From the NCBI RefSeq assembly GCF_009807095.1, contig NZ_WUCC01000004.1:62001-126000 (forward strand): DNA of 64,000 bases, read 5' to 3'. This DNA is from Rathayibacter sp. VKM Ac-2754 (GTDB lineage: Bacteria > Actinomycetota > Actinomycetes > Actinomycetales > Microbacteriaceae). Below the pieces are notes generated by a model, which worked only from the letters and a program-made list of their open reading frames with translations, searched no databases and was not told where the DNA came from. Positions within the stretch are counted from its first letter, which is position 1; each line of letters opens with the position of its first letter. A program made the position numbers and the translations under genes. Of the stretch, positions 8,603 through 16,666 are shown piece by piece.

Positions 8603-10870
8603 ATGCTGCACAGCCCGACCTCCACTGCCCGATCCCGACGCTCGCGACGAAGGCGATTGGGGATCGGCGCCTCCGCCGGCGTCCTGATCCTCTCGGCGAG
8701 CTTCCTCTTCGCGAACTCCGCCCAGGCGGCGTCAGCGCCCGACCTCGGGCGCGCCGGCTCCTACTCGGTCCTCGGCGGCTCGACCGTCACCAACACCGGC
8801 GACACGATCCTGCCGGACGACCTCGGCGTCAGCCCCGGCACCGCGATCACCGGCTTCCCCCCGGGAGAGGTCCTCGGCACGATCCACGCCGCGGACGCCG
8901 AGGCGAACGGCGCCCAGTCCGACCTCGTGACGGCGTACGACCAGCTCGCGTCGCAGGCCGCGACGGCCACGGTCTCCGGCGACCTCGTCGGCCAGACCTT
9001 CCAGCCCGGCGTGTACAACTCCGCCGGCCCGATCGGCCTCACCGGCACGGTCACGCTCGACGCAGCGAACGACCCGGCGGCCGTCTTCGTCTTCCAGGCC
9101 GGCTCGACCCTGATCACCGGTTCGTCGAGCCGCGTCGACCTGATCAACGGCGCCCAGGCGTGCAACGTCTACTGGCAGGTCGGCAGCTCGGCCACGCTGG
9201 GCACCGACTCCTCCTTCGTCGGATCGATCCTCGCGCTCGCGTCGGTCACCGTCACGACCGACGTCGTCGTCGAGGGCCGTGCCCTCGCCCGCAACGGGGC
9301 CGTCACGCTCGACAGCAACCTCTTCACCACCCCGGACTGCACGCCGGTCCCGACCGAGGTGCCGACGGTGACTCCGACTGTGGAGCCGACCGTCGAGCCG
9401 ACCGTCGAGCCGACTGTGGAGCCCACGGTGGAGCCGACCGTCGAGCCGACTGTGGAGCCCACGGTGGAGCCGACCGTCGAGCCGACCGTCGAGCCGACCG
9501 TCGAGCCGACCGTCGAGCCGACCGTCGAGCCCACGGTGGAGCCGACCGTCGAGCCGACGGTCGAGCCCACGGTGGAGCCCACTGTCGAGCCCACGGTGGA
9601 GCCCACTGTCGAGCCCACGGTGGAGCCGACCGTGGAGCCCACGGTGGAGCCCACTGTCGAGCCGACCGTGGAGCCCACTGTCGAGCCGACCACGCCTCCG
9701 GTGATCCCGCCGGTGACTCCTCCGACCACGCCTCCGGTGATCCCGCCGGTCACGCCCCCGGTCATCCCGCCCGTGACGCCGCCCGTGATCCCGCCGGTCA
9801 TTCCTCCGGTGATCCCGCCTGTCACGCCCCCCGTGATCCCGCCCGTGATCCCGCCGGTCATTCCTCCGGTGATCCCGCCGGTGACGCCTCCGGTGATCCC
9901 GCCCGTGATCCCGCCGGTCACGCCCCCGGTGACCCCGCCCGTGATCCCGCCGGTCACGCCCCCGGTGACCCCGCCCGTGACGCCTCCTGTCACTCCTCCC
10001 GTGATCCCGCCGGTCACGCCGACCATGACGCCGACGCCGACGGTCACCCCGACGCCGACGGTCACCCCGACCATGACGCCGACGCCCACGGTCACCCCGA
10101 CCATGACGCCGACGCCGACCGTGACTCCCACGGTCACGCCGACGCCGACCGTGACGCCCACGCCCACGGTGAAGCCGACCGTGACGCCGACGCCGACCGT
10201 GAAGCCGACCGTGACGCCGACGCCGACCGTGACTCCGACCATGACGCCGACGCCCACGGTGAAGCCGACCGTGACGCCGACGCCGACCGTGAAGCCGACC
10301 GTGACGCCGACGCCGACCGTGAAGCCGACCGTGACGCCGACGCCCACGGTGAAGCCGACCGTGACGCCGACGCCGACCGTGAAGCCGACCGTGACGCCGA
10401 CGCCGACCGTGACTCCGACGGTCACGCCGACGCCGACCGTGAAGCCGACCGTGACGCCGACGCCGACCGTGAAGCCGACCGTGACGCCCACGCCGACCGT
10501 GACTCCCACGGTCACGCCGACGCCGACCGTGAAGCCGACCGTGACGCCCACGCCCACGGTGAAGCCGACCGTCACCCCGACGCCGACCGTGACGCCCACG
10601 GTCACGCCGACGCCCACCGTCACCCCCACCGTCACCCCGACGCCGACCGTGACGCCCACGCCGACCGCACCCGCGGTCGTCCCCACCACCAGCCCCTCGC
10701 CCTCGTCCACCGCCCCCGCGGTGCTGCCGGGATCGAACGGGCCCAGTAGCGGAGGCCTCGCCTCCACCGGAGTCGACGGCATCGCCGTGGCCCTCGCTGG
10801 AGCCTTCGCGCTCCTCGGCGGCGGACTGCTGATGCTGCTCCACCGTCGCACCAGGCGACTGCGGAGCTGA
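8603..10870 (+). CDS. DUF3494 (ice-binding-like) cell-surface protein with Thr/Pro repeat stalk and sortase-like tail
   Basis: A 755-residue protein in four parts. Residues 1-43 are an Arg-rich signal peptide. Residues about 48-245 are a DUF3494 beta-solenoid domain ([58 protein letters not shown]), the fold of type-I-like ice-binding proteins and many adhesins. Residues about 246-690 are three successive low-complexity repeat blocks. The tail has LASTG (719-723), a hydrophobic helix and RRTRRLRS, a sortase-type anchor in which Ala replaces Pro of LPXTG. It is probably a wall-anchored adhesin on a rigid stalk; ice binding is only a family-based possibility. ATG 8603 is chosen over an upstream GTG at 8582 because of the GGCGGAAG spacing. 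Confidence 0.88.
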   Translation: MLHSPTSTARSRRSRRRRLGIGASAGVLILSASFLFANSAQAASAPDLGRAGSYSVLGGSTVTNTGDTILPDDLGVSPGTAITGFPPGEVLGTIHAADAEANGAQSDLVTAYDQLASQAATATVSGDLVGQTFQPGVYNSAGPIGLTGTVTLDAANDPAAVFVFQAGSTLITGSSSRVDLINGAQACNVYWQVGSSATLGTDSSFVGSILALASVTVTTDVVVEGRALARNGAVTLDSNLFTTPDCTPVPTEVPTVTPTVEPTVEPTVEPTVEPTVEPTVEPTVEPTVEPTVEPTVEPTVEPTVEPTVEPTVEPTVEPTVEPTVEPTVEPTVEPTVEPTVEPTVEPTVEPTVEPTVEPTVEPTTPPVIPPVTPPTTPPVIPPVTPPVIPPVTPPVIPPVIPPVIPPVTPPVIPPVIPPVIPPVIPPVTPPVIPPVIPPVTPPVTPPVIPPVTPPVTPPVTPPVTPPVIPPVTPTMTPTPTVTPTPTVTPTMTPTPTVTPTMTPTPTVTPTVTPTPTVTPTPTVKPTVTPTPTVKPTVTPTPTVTPTMTPTPTVKPTVTPTPTVKPTVTPTPTVKPTVTPTPTVKPTVTPTPTVKPTVTPTPTVTPTVTPTPTVKPTVTPTPTVKPTVTPTPTVTPTVTPTPTVKPTVTPTPTVKPTVTPTPTVTPTVTPTPTVTPTVTPTPTVTPTPTAPAVVPTTSPSPSSTAPAVLPGSNGPSSGGLASTGVDGIAVALAGAFALLGGGLLMLLHRRTRRLRS
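9340..10680 (+). repeat. In-gene Thr/Pro tandem repeats, three blocks
   Basis: Within the DUF3494 gene: a TVEP block (about 9358-9690), a PPVTPPVI-type block (about 9691-10020) and a [10 protein letters not shown] block (about 10020-10670). Units are short (12-24 bases and multiples) and imperfect at third codon positions, so selection seems to act on the peptide. The same DNA produces long artificial open frames in other frames and on the other strand. Confidence 0.9.
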
Positions 10871-10877
10871 CCCACCC

Positions 10878-10915
10878 GGGGCGAGTGACGCGTCGACCCC
10901 CGCGTCACTCGCCCC
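10878..10915 (+). terminator. Intrinsic hairpin terminator after DUF3494 gene
   Basis: A perfect 15-base-pair inverted repeat, GGGGCGAGTGACGCG (10878-10892) and CGCGTCACTCGCCCC (10901-10915), loop of 8, eight bases after the stop. Confidence 0.85.
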
Positions 10916-11189
10916 CCCACCTCCTCCACTCCCCCCGGTGGAGGAGCCGCTCCACCCCTCACCGAGACCCCGCGAGGAACTGCGCTCCTGCGCAGCCGTC
11001 CGCTCCGCGCATCATCGCGGCAGTGGGCGCCCTTCCCGCCCCCCGCTCCCGTCATCGCTCCCCGCGCCGACACCTCGACGACCGGTTCCCGACTCGGCCG
11101 CACCGCCCTCCTCCGAGGGCCCGCGCTCGACGGGTTCCCGCGTCACCGCGTCGACCTCGTCGACGACACCCCCTCGGTCAGGACAGCGG
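10916..11189. other. Intergenic stretch without a supported gene
   Basis: A C-rich stretch between the terminator and the next small gene. Open frames here have atypical composition and no ribosome-binding sites. It probably contains only the promoter of the following gene. Confidence 0.4.
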
Positions 11190-11492
11190 ATGAGCCACCA
11201 GCACGCCGGAGCACAGAGCGGCACCCCCACCACTCACGACAACGCCCTGCGGCAGGCGGCCAGGAAGCTCTGGTCCCAGCTCCTCGACCCGCGGCCCCGC
11301 TCGGGCGCGACGCAGGACCCCGAGGGCCGGGCCTCCGTCCGCGGCATCCTGTTCGCCGTCGCCTTCTCGGCGCTCTTCTACGTCGTCGCGGCCGTGCTCC
11401 TCGTCCTCCTCCTCTGGCTGGGACCCCTCGCGCCGTGCCCCGTCGACGTGCAGACGTCCGACGGGGGAGTCGCGACGCAGCAGTGCCCCTGA
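11190..11492 (+). CDS. Small membrane protein, unknown function
   Basis: A predicted 100-residue protein with a hydrophilic N-terminal half (about residues 1-52, basic and Gln/Arg-rich) and one strong transmembrane helix (FAVAFSALFYVVAAVLLVLL), then a short outer tail with two cysteines (APCPVD and TQQCP) that could form a disulfide. The ATG at 11190 is chosen because the protein becomes compositionally normal there; a weak AGGAC precedes it. An upstream in-frame ATG at 10938 would add a Pro/Arg-rich stretch that looks non-coding. No family recognised. Confidence 0.55.
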   Translation: MSHQHAGAQSGTPTTHDNALRQAARKLWSQLLDPRPRSGATQDPEGRASVRGILFAVAFSALFYVVAAVLLVLLLWLGPLAPCPVDVQTSDGGVATQQCP

Positions 11493-11717
11493 GTGTCCGC
11501 CCCGCGCCCCGAGCGCGTGCGGAACCGAGGCTCAGGCCCCGATCTCCGCGGCCTGAGCGCCGACGGAGCCTCTCGTCCTCGGTTGTGCACCGAGTCCAGC
11601 CGAGAGGGTCCGCACCTGCGTCCGGCACTTCTCGCCCGCACCGGAGGCGCCGAGCGGCGGATCCCGTCGAACGGAGAAGCCGCACCGGAACCCCGGCCGG
11701 CCCGGACCCGGCGCGCC

Positions 11718-12290
11718 TCAGCCCGAGTGCGTCGTCACCAGCAGGTACCGCGCCGCCCCCGGAGCCTCCGCCGGCACCGACCAGCGGTGCGGCCGCCGCG
11801 TGTCGATCGTGATCGACTCCCCGGCCGTCACCGTGCGCTGCTGCCCGTCGGCGTAGCTCAGCACCGCCGTCCCCTCGATCACGAAGACGAACTCCTCGCC
11901 CGGGTGCGCGAAGTCGACGTCGTCGGAGTCGCCGGGCCACGAGGTGAAGAGGTACGCCTCGGTCGTCCGGCCGGGCCCGCCGACGACGAGCCGCGCGCGC
12001 GGAGCGTTCGGCGCGTCGCTGGCGCGCAGGTGCGCCTCCGGTGTCGTGTCGTCGGAGGAGGCGACGGTCGGGACCAGCTCGGCCGGCGGCACCTCGAGCG
12101 CGGCCGCGAGGGCGTAGAGGGTCGACAGGCTGGGCAGCAGCTTGCCGTTCTCGAGCTTCGACAGGAACGGCTGCGACACCCCGGCGGTTCCGGCGAGTGC
12201 GCGCATCGAGAGTCCGCGCGCCGTCCGCAGCCCGTGCACGAGAGCGCCGATGTCGGCGGCGAGGGCCGGGGGCTCGTCGTCGTGCGTCAT
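11718..12290 (-). CDS. XRE-family transcriptional regulator with cupin sensor domain
   Basis: A 190-residue regulator. The helix-turn-helix is at about residues 13-68 (LRTARGLSMRALAGTAGVSQPFLSKLENGK) and a cupin_2 beta-barrel at about 110-185 (HPGEEFVFVIEGTAVLSYADGQ, then PHRWSV). This HTH-cupin layout is that of small-molecule-sensing repressors. GGGAGG directly precedes the ATG at 12290. It is divergent from the flavin monooxygenase gene at 12415; the gap contains three GTTATC/GATAAC half sites, so it probably controls itself and the monooxygenase. An upstream extension of the frame would cover those sites and is not credible. Confidence 0.9.
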   Translation of the reverse strand: MTHDDEPPALAADIGALVHGLRTARGLSMRALAGTAGVSQPFLSKLENGKLLPSLSTLYALAAALEVPPAELVPTVASSDDTTPEAHLRASDAPNAPRARLVVGGPGRTTEAYLFTSWPGDSDDVDFAHPGEEFVFVIEGTAVLSYADGQQRTVTAGESITIDTRRPHRWSVPAEAPGAARYLLVTTHSG

Positions 12291-12329
12291 CGCGCCTCCC
12301 GTGCCGCTTGCGGTCGCTGATTCCTGCTG

Positions 12330-12363
12330 GTTATCATCGTCGTGTTGATAACTCGAGGTTATC
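12330..12363. promoter_or_regulatory. Putative operator of the XRE-cupin regulator
   Basis: Three alternating half sites: GTTATC (12330-12335), GATAAC (12347-12352) and GTTATC (12358-12363). The last two form GATAAC-TCGAG-GTTATC, a perfect 17-base palindrome, in the middle of the divergent promoter region. Confidence 0.6.
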
Positions 12364-12414
12364 AGCCCTCCGATCGGGAGCGACCGATCGCTCAGTGCAG
12401 CGAAGGGCACCACC

Positions 12415-13788
12415 GTGACCAAGCAGATCTTCCTCGGCGCGTTCGAGGAGTTCACGCCGAACTTCATCAGCAACGCCTGGCACCACCCGCGCGGCGACAC
12501 GAGTGGCTTCGCCACGCTCGAGTACTGGCAGGACCTCTCGCGCAGGCTCGAGGACGCCGGCTTCGACTTCCTCTTCCTCGCCGAGGCGCTCGGCTACCCG
12601 ATGAGCGGCGACGACGTCCCCGAGGTCGTGATCCGCGAGGCCGTCCAGGTGCCCGTGCACGACCCGATGGCGCTCGTCAGCGGACTCGCCGCCACCGTCG
12701 ACCGCCTCGGATTCGTCGTGACCGCCTCGACCACCGCGCAGCAGCCCTACCTCAATGCGCGCACCTTCACGACGCTCGACCACCTCACCAAGGGCCGCAT
12801 CGCCTGGAACATCGTCACCTCCGACAACCAGGTCGCGCTCACCAAGCTGCTCGGACACGACGGAGTGACGCCCCACGACGAGCGCTACCGCCGCGCCGCC
12901 GAGTTCGTCGAGCTGTGCCTCACCCTCTGGGAGGGCGCGTGGGAGGACGACGCCGTCGTCTACGACAAGGCCACCCGCACCTTCGCGGACCCGGCGAAAG
13001 TGCACCGCATCACCCACCGCGGCGAGTACTTCTCGTACGACGGCTACTTCCCGGCCGTCCCCTCGGTGCAGCGCACGCCGCTCCTGCTGCAGGCGGGCGC
13101 CTCCTCGGCCGGCCGCGCCTTCGCCGGCCGCTACGCCGAGTGCGTCTTCATCCAGGACCGCGACCTCGACAAGGCGGCCGCCACCGTCGCCGATCTGCGC
13201 TCGAGAGCGGAGGCGAACGGCCGCGATCCCCGCGACATCACGGTGATCCCCTCCGTCGCGATCATCGTCGGCGAGACCGAGGAGGAGGCGCTGCGACTGC
13301 GCGCAGAGCTCGACGCGACTCCGTCCCGCGAGGCCGCAGCGGCCCTCTTCATGGGCTGGAGCGGTGTCGACCTGATGTCGTTCCCGCTCGACGCGACCCT
13401 CGCCGAGGTGACGACCGAGGTCGGCCAGACCATGCTCGCGATGTTCCAGCGGCCCGAGGGGAGCCCGACCGTCGCCGAGATCCTCGATGTGATCACCTCC
13501 TCCATCGGAGGCATGCGCGTCACCGGCACCGCCGAGTCGGTCGCCGACCAGCTGCAGGAGATCGTCGACCGCACCGACGTCGACGGCTTCCTGATCGAGT
13601 ACACCTACGGCGGTTACGAGACCTATCGCGACTTCGTCGAGCAGGTGATGCCGCTCCTGCGCGAGCGCGGGATGCTGCCCGCCGAGCCGCGCACCGGCAG
13701 CATGCGCGAGCGGATCCTCGGCCACGACGTGCCGACCCTGCCAGCCACGCACCCCGGCTCGGCGCACCGCGTCGGCACCCCGCGCTGA
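12415..13788 (+). CDS. FMN-dependent monooxygenase, NtaA/SnaA/DszA (bacterial luciferase-like) family
   Basis: A 457-residue protein over the full length of the class C flavin monooxygenase family: the N-terminal LGAFEEFTPNFISNAWHHP, YWQDLSRRLEDAGFDFLFLAE, GRIAWNIVTSDNQ (the NIVTS signature near residue 140) and SPLLLQAG-like TPLLLQAGASSAGRAFA. These enzymes use reduced flavin from a separate reductase and oxidise substrates such as nitrilotriacetate, sulfonates or dibenzothiophene sulfone; the substrate here is unknown. GTG start at 12415. The divergent XRE-cupin gene is its likely regulator. A long hairpin follows. No flavin reductase is adjacent. Confidence 0.92.
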   Translation: MTKQIFLGAFEEFTPNFISNAWHHPRGDTSGFATLEYWQDLSRRLEDAGFDFLFLAEALGYPMSGDDVPEVVIREAVQVPVHDPMALVSGLAATVDRLGFVVTASTTAQQPYLNARTFTTLDHLTKGRIAWNIVTSDNQVALTKLLGHDGVTPHDERYRRAAEFVELCLTLWEGAWEDDAVVYDKATRTFADPAKVHRITHRGEYFSYDGYFPAVPSVQRTPLLLQAGASSAGRAFAGRYAECVFIQDRDLDKAAATVADLRSRAEANGRDPRDITVIPSVAIIVGETEEEALRLRAELDATPSREAAAALFMGWSGVDLMSFPLDATLAEVTTEVGQTMLAMFQRPEGSPTVAEILDVITSSIGGMRVTGTAESVADQLQEIVDRTDVDGFLIEYTYGGYETYRDFVEQVMPLLRERGMLPAEPRTGSMRERILGHDVPTLPATHPGSAHRVGTPR

Positions 13789-13805
13789 CGGCGGCCGGGG
13801 GACGA

Positions 13806-13875
13806 CCGAGGGAACCGGCTCCCGTCCAGACGTCCCGCTGATTCGGGAGGTCTCGACGAGAGCCGGTTCCCTCGG
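13806..13875 (+). terminator. Long hairpin, probable (bidirectional) terminator
   Basis: CCGAGGGAACCGGCT (13806-13820) pairs perfectly with AGCCGGTTCCCTCGG (13861-13875); the 40-base loop itself can fold through AGAC..CCCG and CGGG..GTCT. It lies between the monooxygenase and the convergent small gene, so it may stop both. Confidence 0.7.
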
Positions 13876-13897
13876 TGCCGTGCGACGAGCTCGAGGC

Positions 13898-14014
13898 TCA
13901 GCCGGACGGGTTCTCCACGGGGTCGCCCTCGGGGTCGGTGGCGGTCTCGGGGTCGACGGTCTCGGGATCGACGGGCTGCGGATCGACGGTCTCGGGAGTG
14001 CTCTTCTCGGCCAT
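13898..14014 (-). CDS. Very small acidic Pro-rich protein
   Basis: A 38-residue product beginning MAEKSTPET followed by four imperfect VDPE/VDPQ-type repeats and an acidic tail. AAGGAGG sits 7 bases ahead of the ATG, one of the strongest ribosome-binding sites in the window, which is the main reason to accept so short a gene. No signal peptide or membrane segment; probably disordered and cytoplasmic. Function unknown. Confidence 0.6.
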   Translation of the reverse strand: MAEKSTPETVDPQPVDPETVDPETATDPEGDPVENPSG

Positions 14015-14218
14015 GTGATCCTCCTTCTCTGTCGTAGTGGATCGTGCGGTCGCCTGCCACGGTACGGGCCGCCGCCTCCCGTCCGCGCCCCGGTTGACGG
14101 GAGCGGGCGGAGGGTGGCAGCGCATCCCTGTGCCAGTCCCGGGCGGTGACCGCAAGGCCTGGGGCGGGTGTTGCCCGCTCCGTAGTCTGGACACTTCGAC
14201 CCGAGGAGTAGGCACCGC

Positions 14219-14482
14219 ATGATCCGCACCACCGTGACCATCGACGGAAAGACCTACGGGCTGTCGCAGGGGGAGGACATCGACGCGCTCAAGGAGTCGA
14301 GCTCCCACGCGGCGCAGGCCGGAGGAGGTCTCGTCGAGTTCGTCGTCGTCGGCAACCGCAGCGTCAGCGCCCTGGTCTCGCCCGGTGTCCCGGTGATCTT
14401 CGAGGAGATCGAGGTGCCCGACGACGATCGCGACACCGGCGACGTCCACGAGCCGTGGGACGATATCGAGTACCTCGACTGA
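14219..14482 (+). CDS. Small conserved-looking protein, unknown function
   Basis: An 87-residue protein beginning MIRTTVTIDGKTYGLSQGED; it alternates short beta strands and ends in a very acidic tail (PDDDRDTGD, DDIEYLD). GAGGAG precedes the ATG by about 10 bases. No cysteine, signal peptide or membrane segment; a small cytoplasmic beta-rich protein is likely. I do not recognise a characterised family. A compact palindrome right after the stop probably terminates transcription. Confidence 0.65.
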   Translation: MIRTTVTIDGKTYGLSQGEDIDALKESSSHAAQAGGGLVEFVVVGNRSVSALVSPGVPVIFEEIEVPDDDRDTGDVHEPWDDIEYLD

Positions 14483-14486
14483 TCTT

Positions 14487-14508
14487 CCCGCGGGAGTCCT
14501 CCCGCGGG
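14487..14508 (+). terminator. Compact palindromic terminator
   Basis: CCCGCGGGAG (14487-14496) and CTCCCGCGGG (14499-14508) form a 10-base inverted repeat with a two-base centre, just after the stop at 14482. Confidence 0.6.
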
Positions 14509-14575
14509 TACTGGACGCCTGAGGGGTGCCGCCGGCTCGACCCGGCGCCTCTCGGGCTCTTCTCAGGGCACCGGC

Positions 14576-15094
14576 CTACTCGGCCCCCTCCGCCTCCGTC
14601 AGCTCGCCCTCGACGAGGGTCGCGGCGGCGGAGGCGAGTGCCTCCCGCACCTGCTCCGGCTCGATCCGGAGGAGCGCGGCGATCGCATCGACGTCGTGGC
14701 GGCCCGTGTACCGGAGCAGCCAGCACTGGCGCTCGAGCGTCGGCAGCGCGTGCAGGCGCCGGTGGAAGCCGGTGCGGAGGAGGTCCTCCTCGCGCAGAGC
14801 CGAGGGGGCCGTCGTCACCGCCGGCTCCTGCCGCTCGACGCTGCGGCGTCCGATCTCGGTGCGGGCGACCTCGAGCGCCGACTGCTCGTCGAGCACGCGC
14901 GGCGCTCCGCTCCGGAGGGTGACGGCCGCGTGGCGCAGGGCTGCCGTGGCGGCGGCGTCCGACAGCGTGAGCCGGTAGGCGTAGGCGTACAGCCCGGCGC
15001 CGCGCGTCGAGAGCACGCGACCGGCGAGCAGCTCGCCCTGCTGCTGCGCCTGCGTCATTCCGACGGCCGCCACGGGCCCCTGGTACGCGTTCAC
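14576..15094 (-). CDS. Sigma-70-like protein (regions 2 and 4, divergent)
   Basis: A protein of about 173 residues whose C-terminal half resembles sigma region 4: HALPTLERQCWLLRYTGRHDVDAIAALLRIEPEQVREALASA, i.e. a helix-turn-helix after a typical 'L..LP..ER....LRY' lead-in. The N-terminal part (ELLAGRVLSTRGAGLYAYAYRLTLSDAAAT) could be a degraded region 2. It may be an atypical ECF-like sigma factor or a DNA-binding relative that lost core binding. The second GTG (15094) is preferred to the GTG at 15100 because GAGGAG would otherwise abut the start codon. A 14-base perfect palindrome lies about 65 bases upstream. Confidence 0.6.
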   Translation of the reverse strand: MNAYQGPVAAVGMTQAQQQGELLAGRVLSTRGAGLYAYAYRLTLSDAAATAALRHAAVTLRSGAPRVLDEQSALEVARTEIGRRSVERQEPAVTTAPSALREEDLLRTGFHRRLHALPTLERQCWLLRYTGRHDVDAIAALLRIEPEQVREALASAAATLVEGELTEAEGAE

Positions 15095-15156
15095 GGTCAC
15101 TCCTCGCTCCGGGCGATCCCGGCGGGGCTCGCGTCGCAGCCGATCGTAGGGGTGCG

Positions 15157-15170
15157 AGAACGATCGTTCT
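15157..15170. promoter_or_regulatory. Perfect 14-base palindrome upstream of sigma-like gene
   Basis: AGAACGATCGTTCT is self-complementary, and CGATCGT recurs at 15141-15147. On the minus strand TACGAT (about 15143-15148) could serve as a -10 box for the sigma-like gene. A regulator-binding site is possible but unproven. Confidence 0.4.
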
Positions 15171-15221
15171 ACCCTTGACTTCTCAGCTTTCTCTTCGATA
15201 CGTGCGCATCGACATCGCGGG

Positions 15222-15572
15222 TCAGTCGCGCGCCGAGAGGATGCAGAACTCGTTCCCCTCGGGGTCGGCGAGCACCACCCACGACTGCTCGCCCTGCCCG
15301 ACGTCGATGCGGGAGGCGCCCAGCTCGACGAGGCGCGAGACTTCCGCGTCCTGATCGTCGGGCACGAAGTCGAGATGGAGGCGGTTCTTCAGGGTCTTCC
15401 GCTCCGGCACGTCGAGGAACAGCAGGCTCGGCCCGCGCCCCGACGGTGCCAGCAGCTCGATCCCGTCGTCGTCCTCGTCGACGACGTCCCAGCCCAGCGC
15501 CTCCTGCCACCAGTGGCCGAGGGCGCGGAAGTCGGTGCAGTCGACGATGATCTCTTCGAGTCGGAGTGCCAT
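15222..15572 (-). CDS. VOC-family (glyoxalase-like) protein
   Basis: A 116-residue single-module vicinal-oxygen-chelate protein: starts MALRLEEIIVDCTDFRALGH, contains FWWQ-like HWWQEALGW, the strand LHLDFVPDDQDAEVSRLVELGA and ends VVLADPEGNEFCIL, the standard closing motif of glyoxalase/bleomycin-resistance-like proteins. Such proteins work as dimers on small molecules; no specific substrate can be assigned. The ATG at 15572 begins exactly at the first beta strand. A longer upstream frame is low in support. It is divergent from the methyltransferase at 15743. Confidence 0.85.
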   Translation of the reverse strand: MALRLEEIIVDCTDFRALGHWWQEALGWDVVDEDDDGIELLAPSGRGPSLLFLDVPERKTLKNRLHLDFVPDDQDAEVSRLVELGASRIDVGQGEQSWVVLADPEGNEFCILSARD

Positions 15573-15742
15573 GCCCCCGACGCTAATCGGCGCGCCCCGT
15601 GTCGCGGAAGGCCCTGCGACAGGCGCTCCCCTGTCGCAGCCCGTGCCGCCCCCCTCGACTCCGCATGCTGTTCCAGCACGACCGCTGGCGCCCGCCCGCC
15701 GCCGCCCGCCATCCTCGATCAGACCCGTTCGGAGGACGCACC

Positions 15743-16357
15743 ATGTCGACAGCACGTGAGCACTGGGAGGAGCGCTACGGCGACTCCGCCATCTGGTCGG
15801 GCCGCCCCAACGCGACCCTCGTCGACCTCGTCGGCGGCCTGCCGCCGGCCCGCGCGCTCGACCTCGGCGCGGGCGAGGGCGGCGACGCCCTCTGGCTCGC
15901 CTCCCTGGGCTGGAGTGTCACCGGCCTCGACCTCTCGGAGACCGCGCTCTCCCGCGCCCGCGCCGCGGCCGCCGAGCGCGGCCTCACCGTCGACCTCCGG
16001 CAGGCCGACCTCGCCGAGGAGTGGCCGGTCACCGGCCCCTTCGAGCTCGTCACCGCGTCGTTCCTGCACTCGATGGTCGAGTTCCCGCGGATCGAGGTTC
16101 TGCGCCGCGCCGCCGCACTCGTCACCGTCGGCGGACGCCTCGCCGTCGTCTCGCACGCCGCGCCGCCGCCGTGGTCGGGGCACCGCGGTCACCTCGCCGA
16201 CGAGCTGCCCACCGCCGAGCAGGAGCTCGCCGAGCTCGCCCTCGACCCCGACGCATGGTCGCCGCTCGTCGTCGGCACCCGCGAGCGCCTCGCGACAGGC
16301 CCCGACGGCCACGAGGCCCCGCTCATCGACAGTGTGCTCCTGCTGCAGCGCCGCTGA
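15743..16357 (+). CDS. Class I SAM-dependent methyltransferase
   Basis: A 204-residue protein with an intact SAM-binding core: RALDLGAGEGGDALWLA (motif I, near residue 38), VTGLDLSETAL (motif II), LRQADLAEEWP and FELVTASFLHS (motifs III-IV). It starts with EHWEERYGDSAIWSGRPNATL, the lead-in seen in the tellurite-resistance TehB-like/small-molecule methyltransferase group. Substrate unknown. GGAGGA is 6 bases before the ATG at 15743. The AAA of adjacent genes gives no metabolic clue: a VOC protein is divergent and a hydrolase follows after a palindromic repeat. Confidence 0.88.
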   Translation: MSTAREHWEERYGDSAIWSGRPNATLVDLVGGLPPARALDLGAGEGGDALWLASLGWSVTGLDLSETALSRARAAAAERGLTVDLRQADLAEEWPVTGPFELVTASFLHSMVEFPRIEVLRRAAALVTVGGRLAVVSHAAPPPWSGHRGHLADELPTAEQELAELALDPDAWSPLVVGTRERLATGPDGHEAPLIDSVLLLQRR

Positions 16358-16417
16358 CCGGAGGCGTCTCGCGCCCCCTCAGAGCGATGAGGGAGAAGTC
16401 GGCACCCGCTGCCCCCC

Positions 16418-16550
16418 ATGCTGGTCGAGTAGCCGCCGCAGGCGGCGTATCGAGACCCACCAGCGTCAGCAGATCGGGCTTGAGCCCTGCGCTTCTGACG
16501 GACGTGGATCTCGATACGCCCGCTCCGCGGGCTGCGGACTCGATCAGCGA
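16418..16550. repeat. Palindromic intergenic repeat, copy 1
   Basis: Starts CATGCTGGTCGAGTAGCC and ends CTCGATCAGCGA. Two hairpin arms, GGTCGAGTAGCC..GGCGTATCGAG and CTCGATACGCCC..GGGCT..CTCGATCA, are inverted with respect to one another. Between the arms is the sequence CTTCTGACGGACGTGGAT shared by the other full copies. This is the most diverged full copy (GCCGCCGCAGGCGGC in its first arm). Confidence 0.85.
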
Positions 16551-16666
16551 GGAAAAGGACCGCGCACAGGAGGTCATCCCTCCGAACAGACCCCCCCCGG
16601 TCGCCAGGTCTCCTCGCCACCCCGCCGGTAGCGTGGTCGCCGTCCCCACCCCGCCAGGAGGCGCCG

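Noticed and set aside
9340-10680. CRISPR-like array of short repeats
   Set aside because: Repeat units are 12-24 bases, in frame with a protein, with no unique spacers and no cas genes.
8732-11103. Very long minus-strand open frames (over 600 codons) across the DUF3494 repeat region
   Set aside because: They are out-of-frame readings of short Thr/Pro-coding repeats (composition such as repeated GSTV or GRRR), with no start site; the plus-strand frame has signal peptide, domain and anchor.
10938-11492. Longer version of the small membrane protein starting at 10938
   Set aside because: The extra 84 residues are Pro/Arg/Ser-rich with non-coding-like composition, and no ribosome-binding site precedes that ATG.
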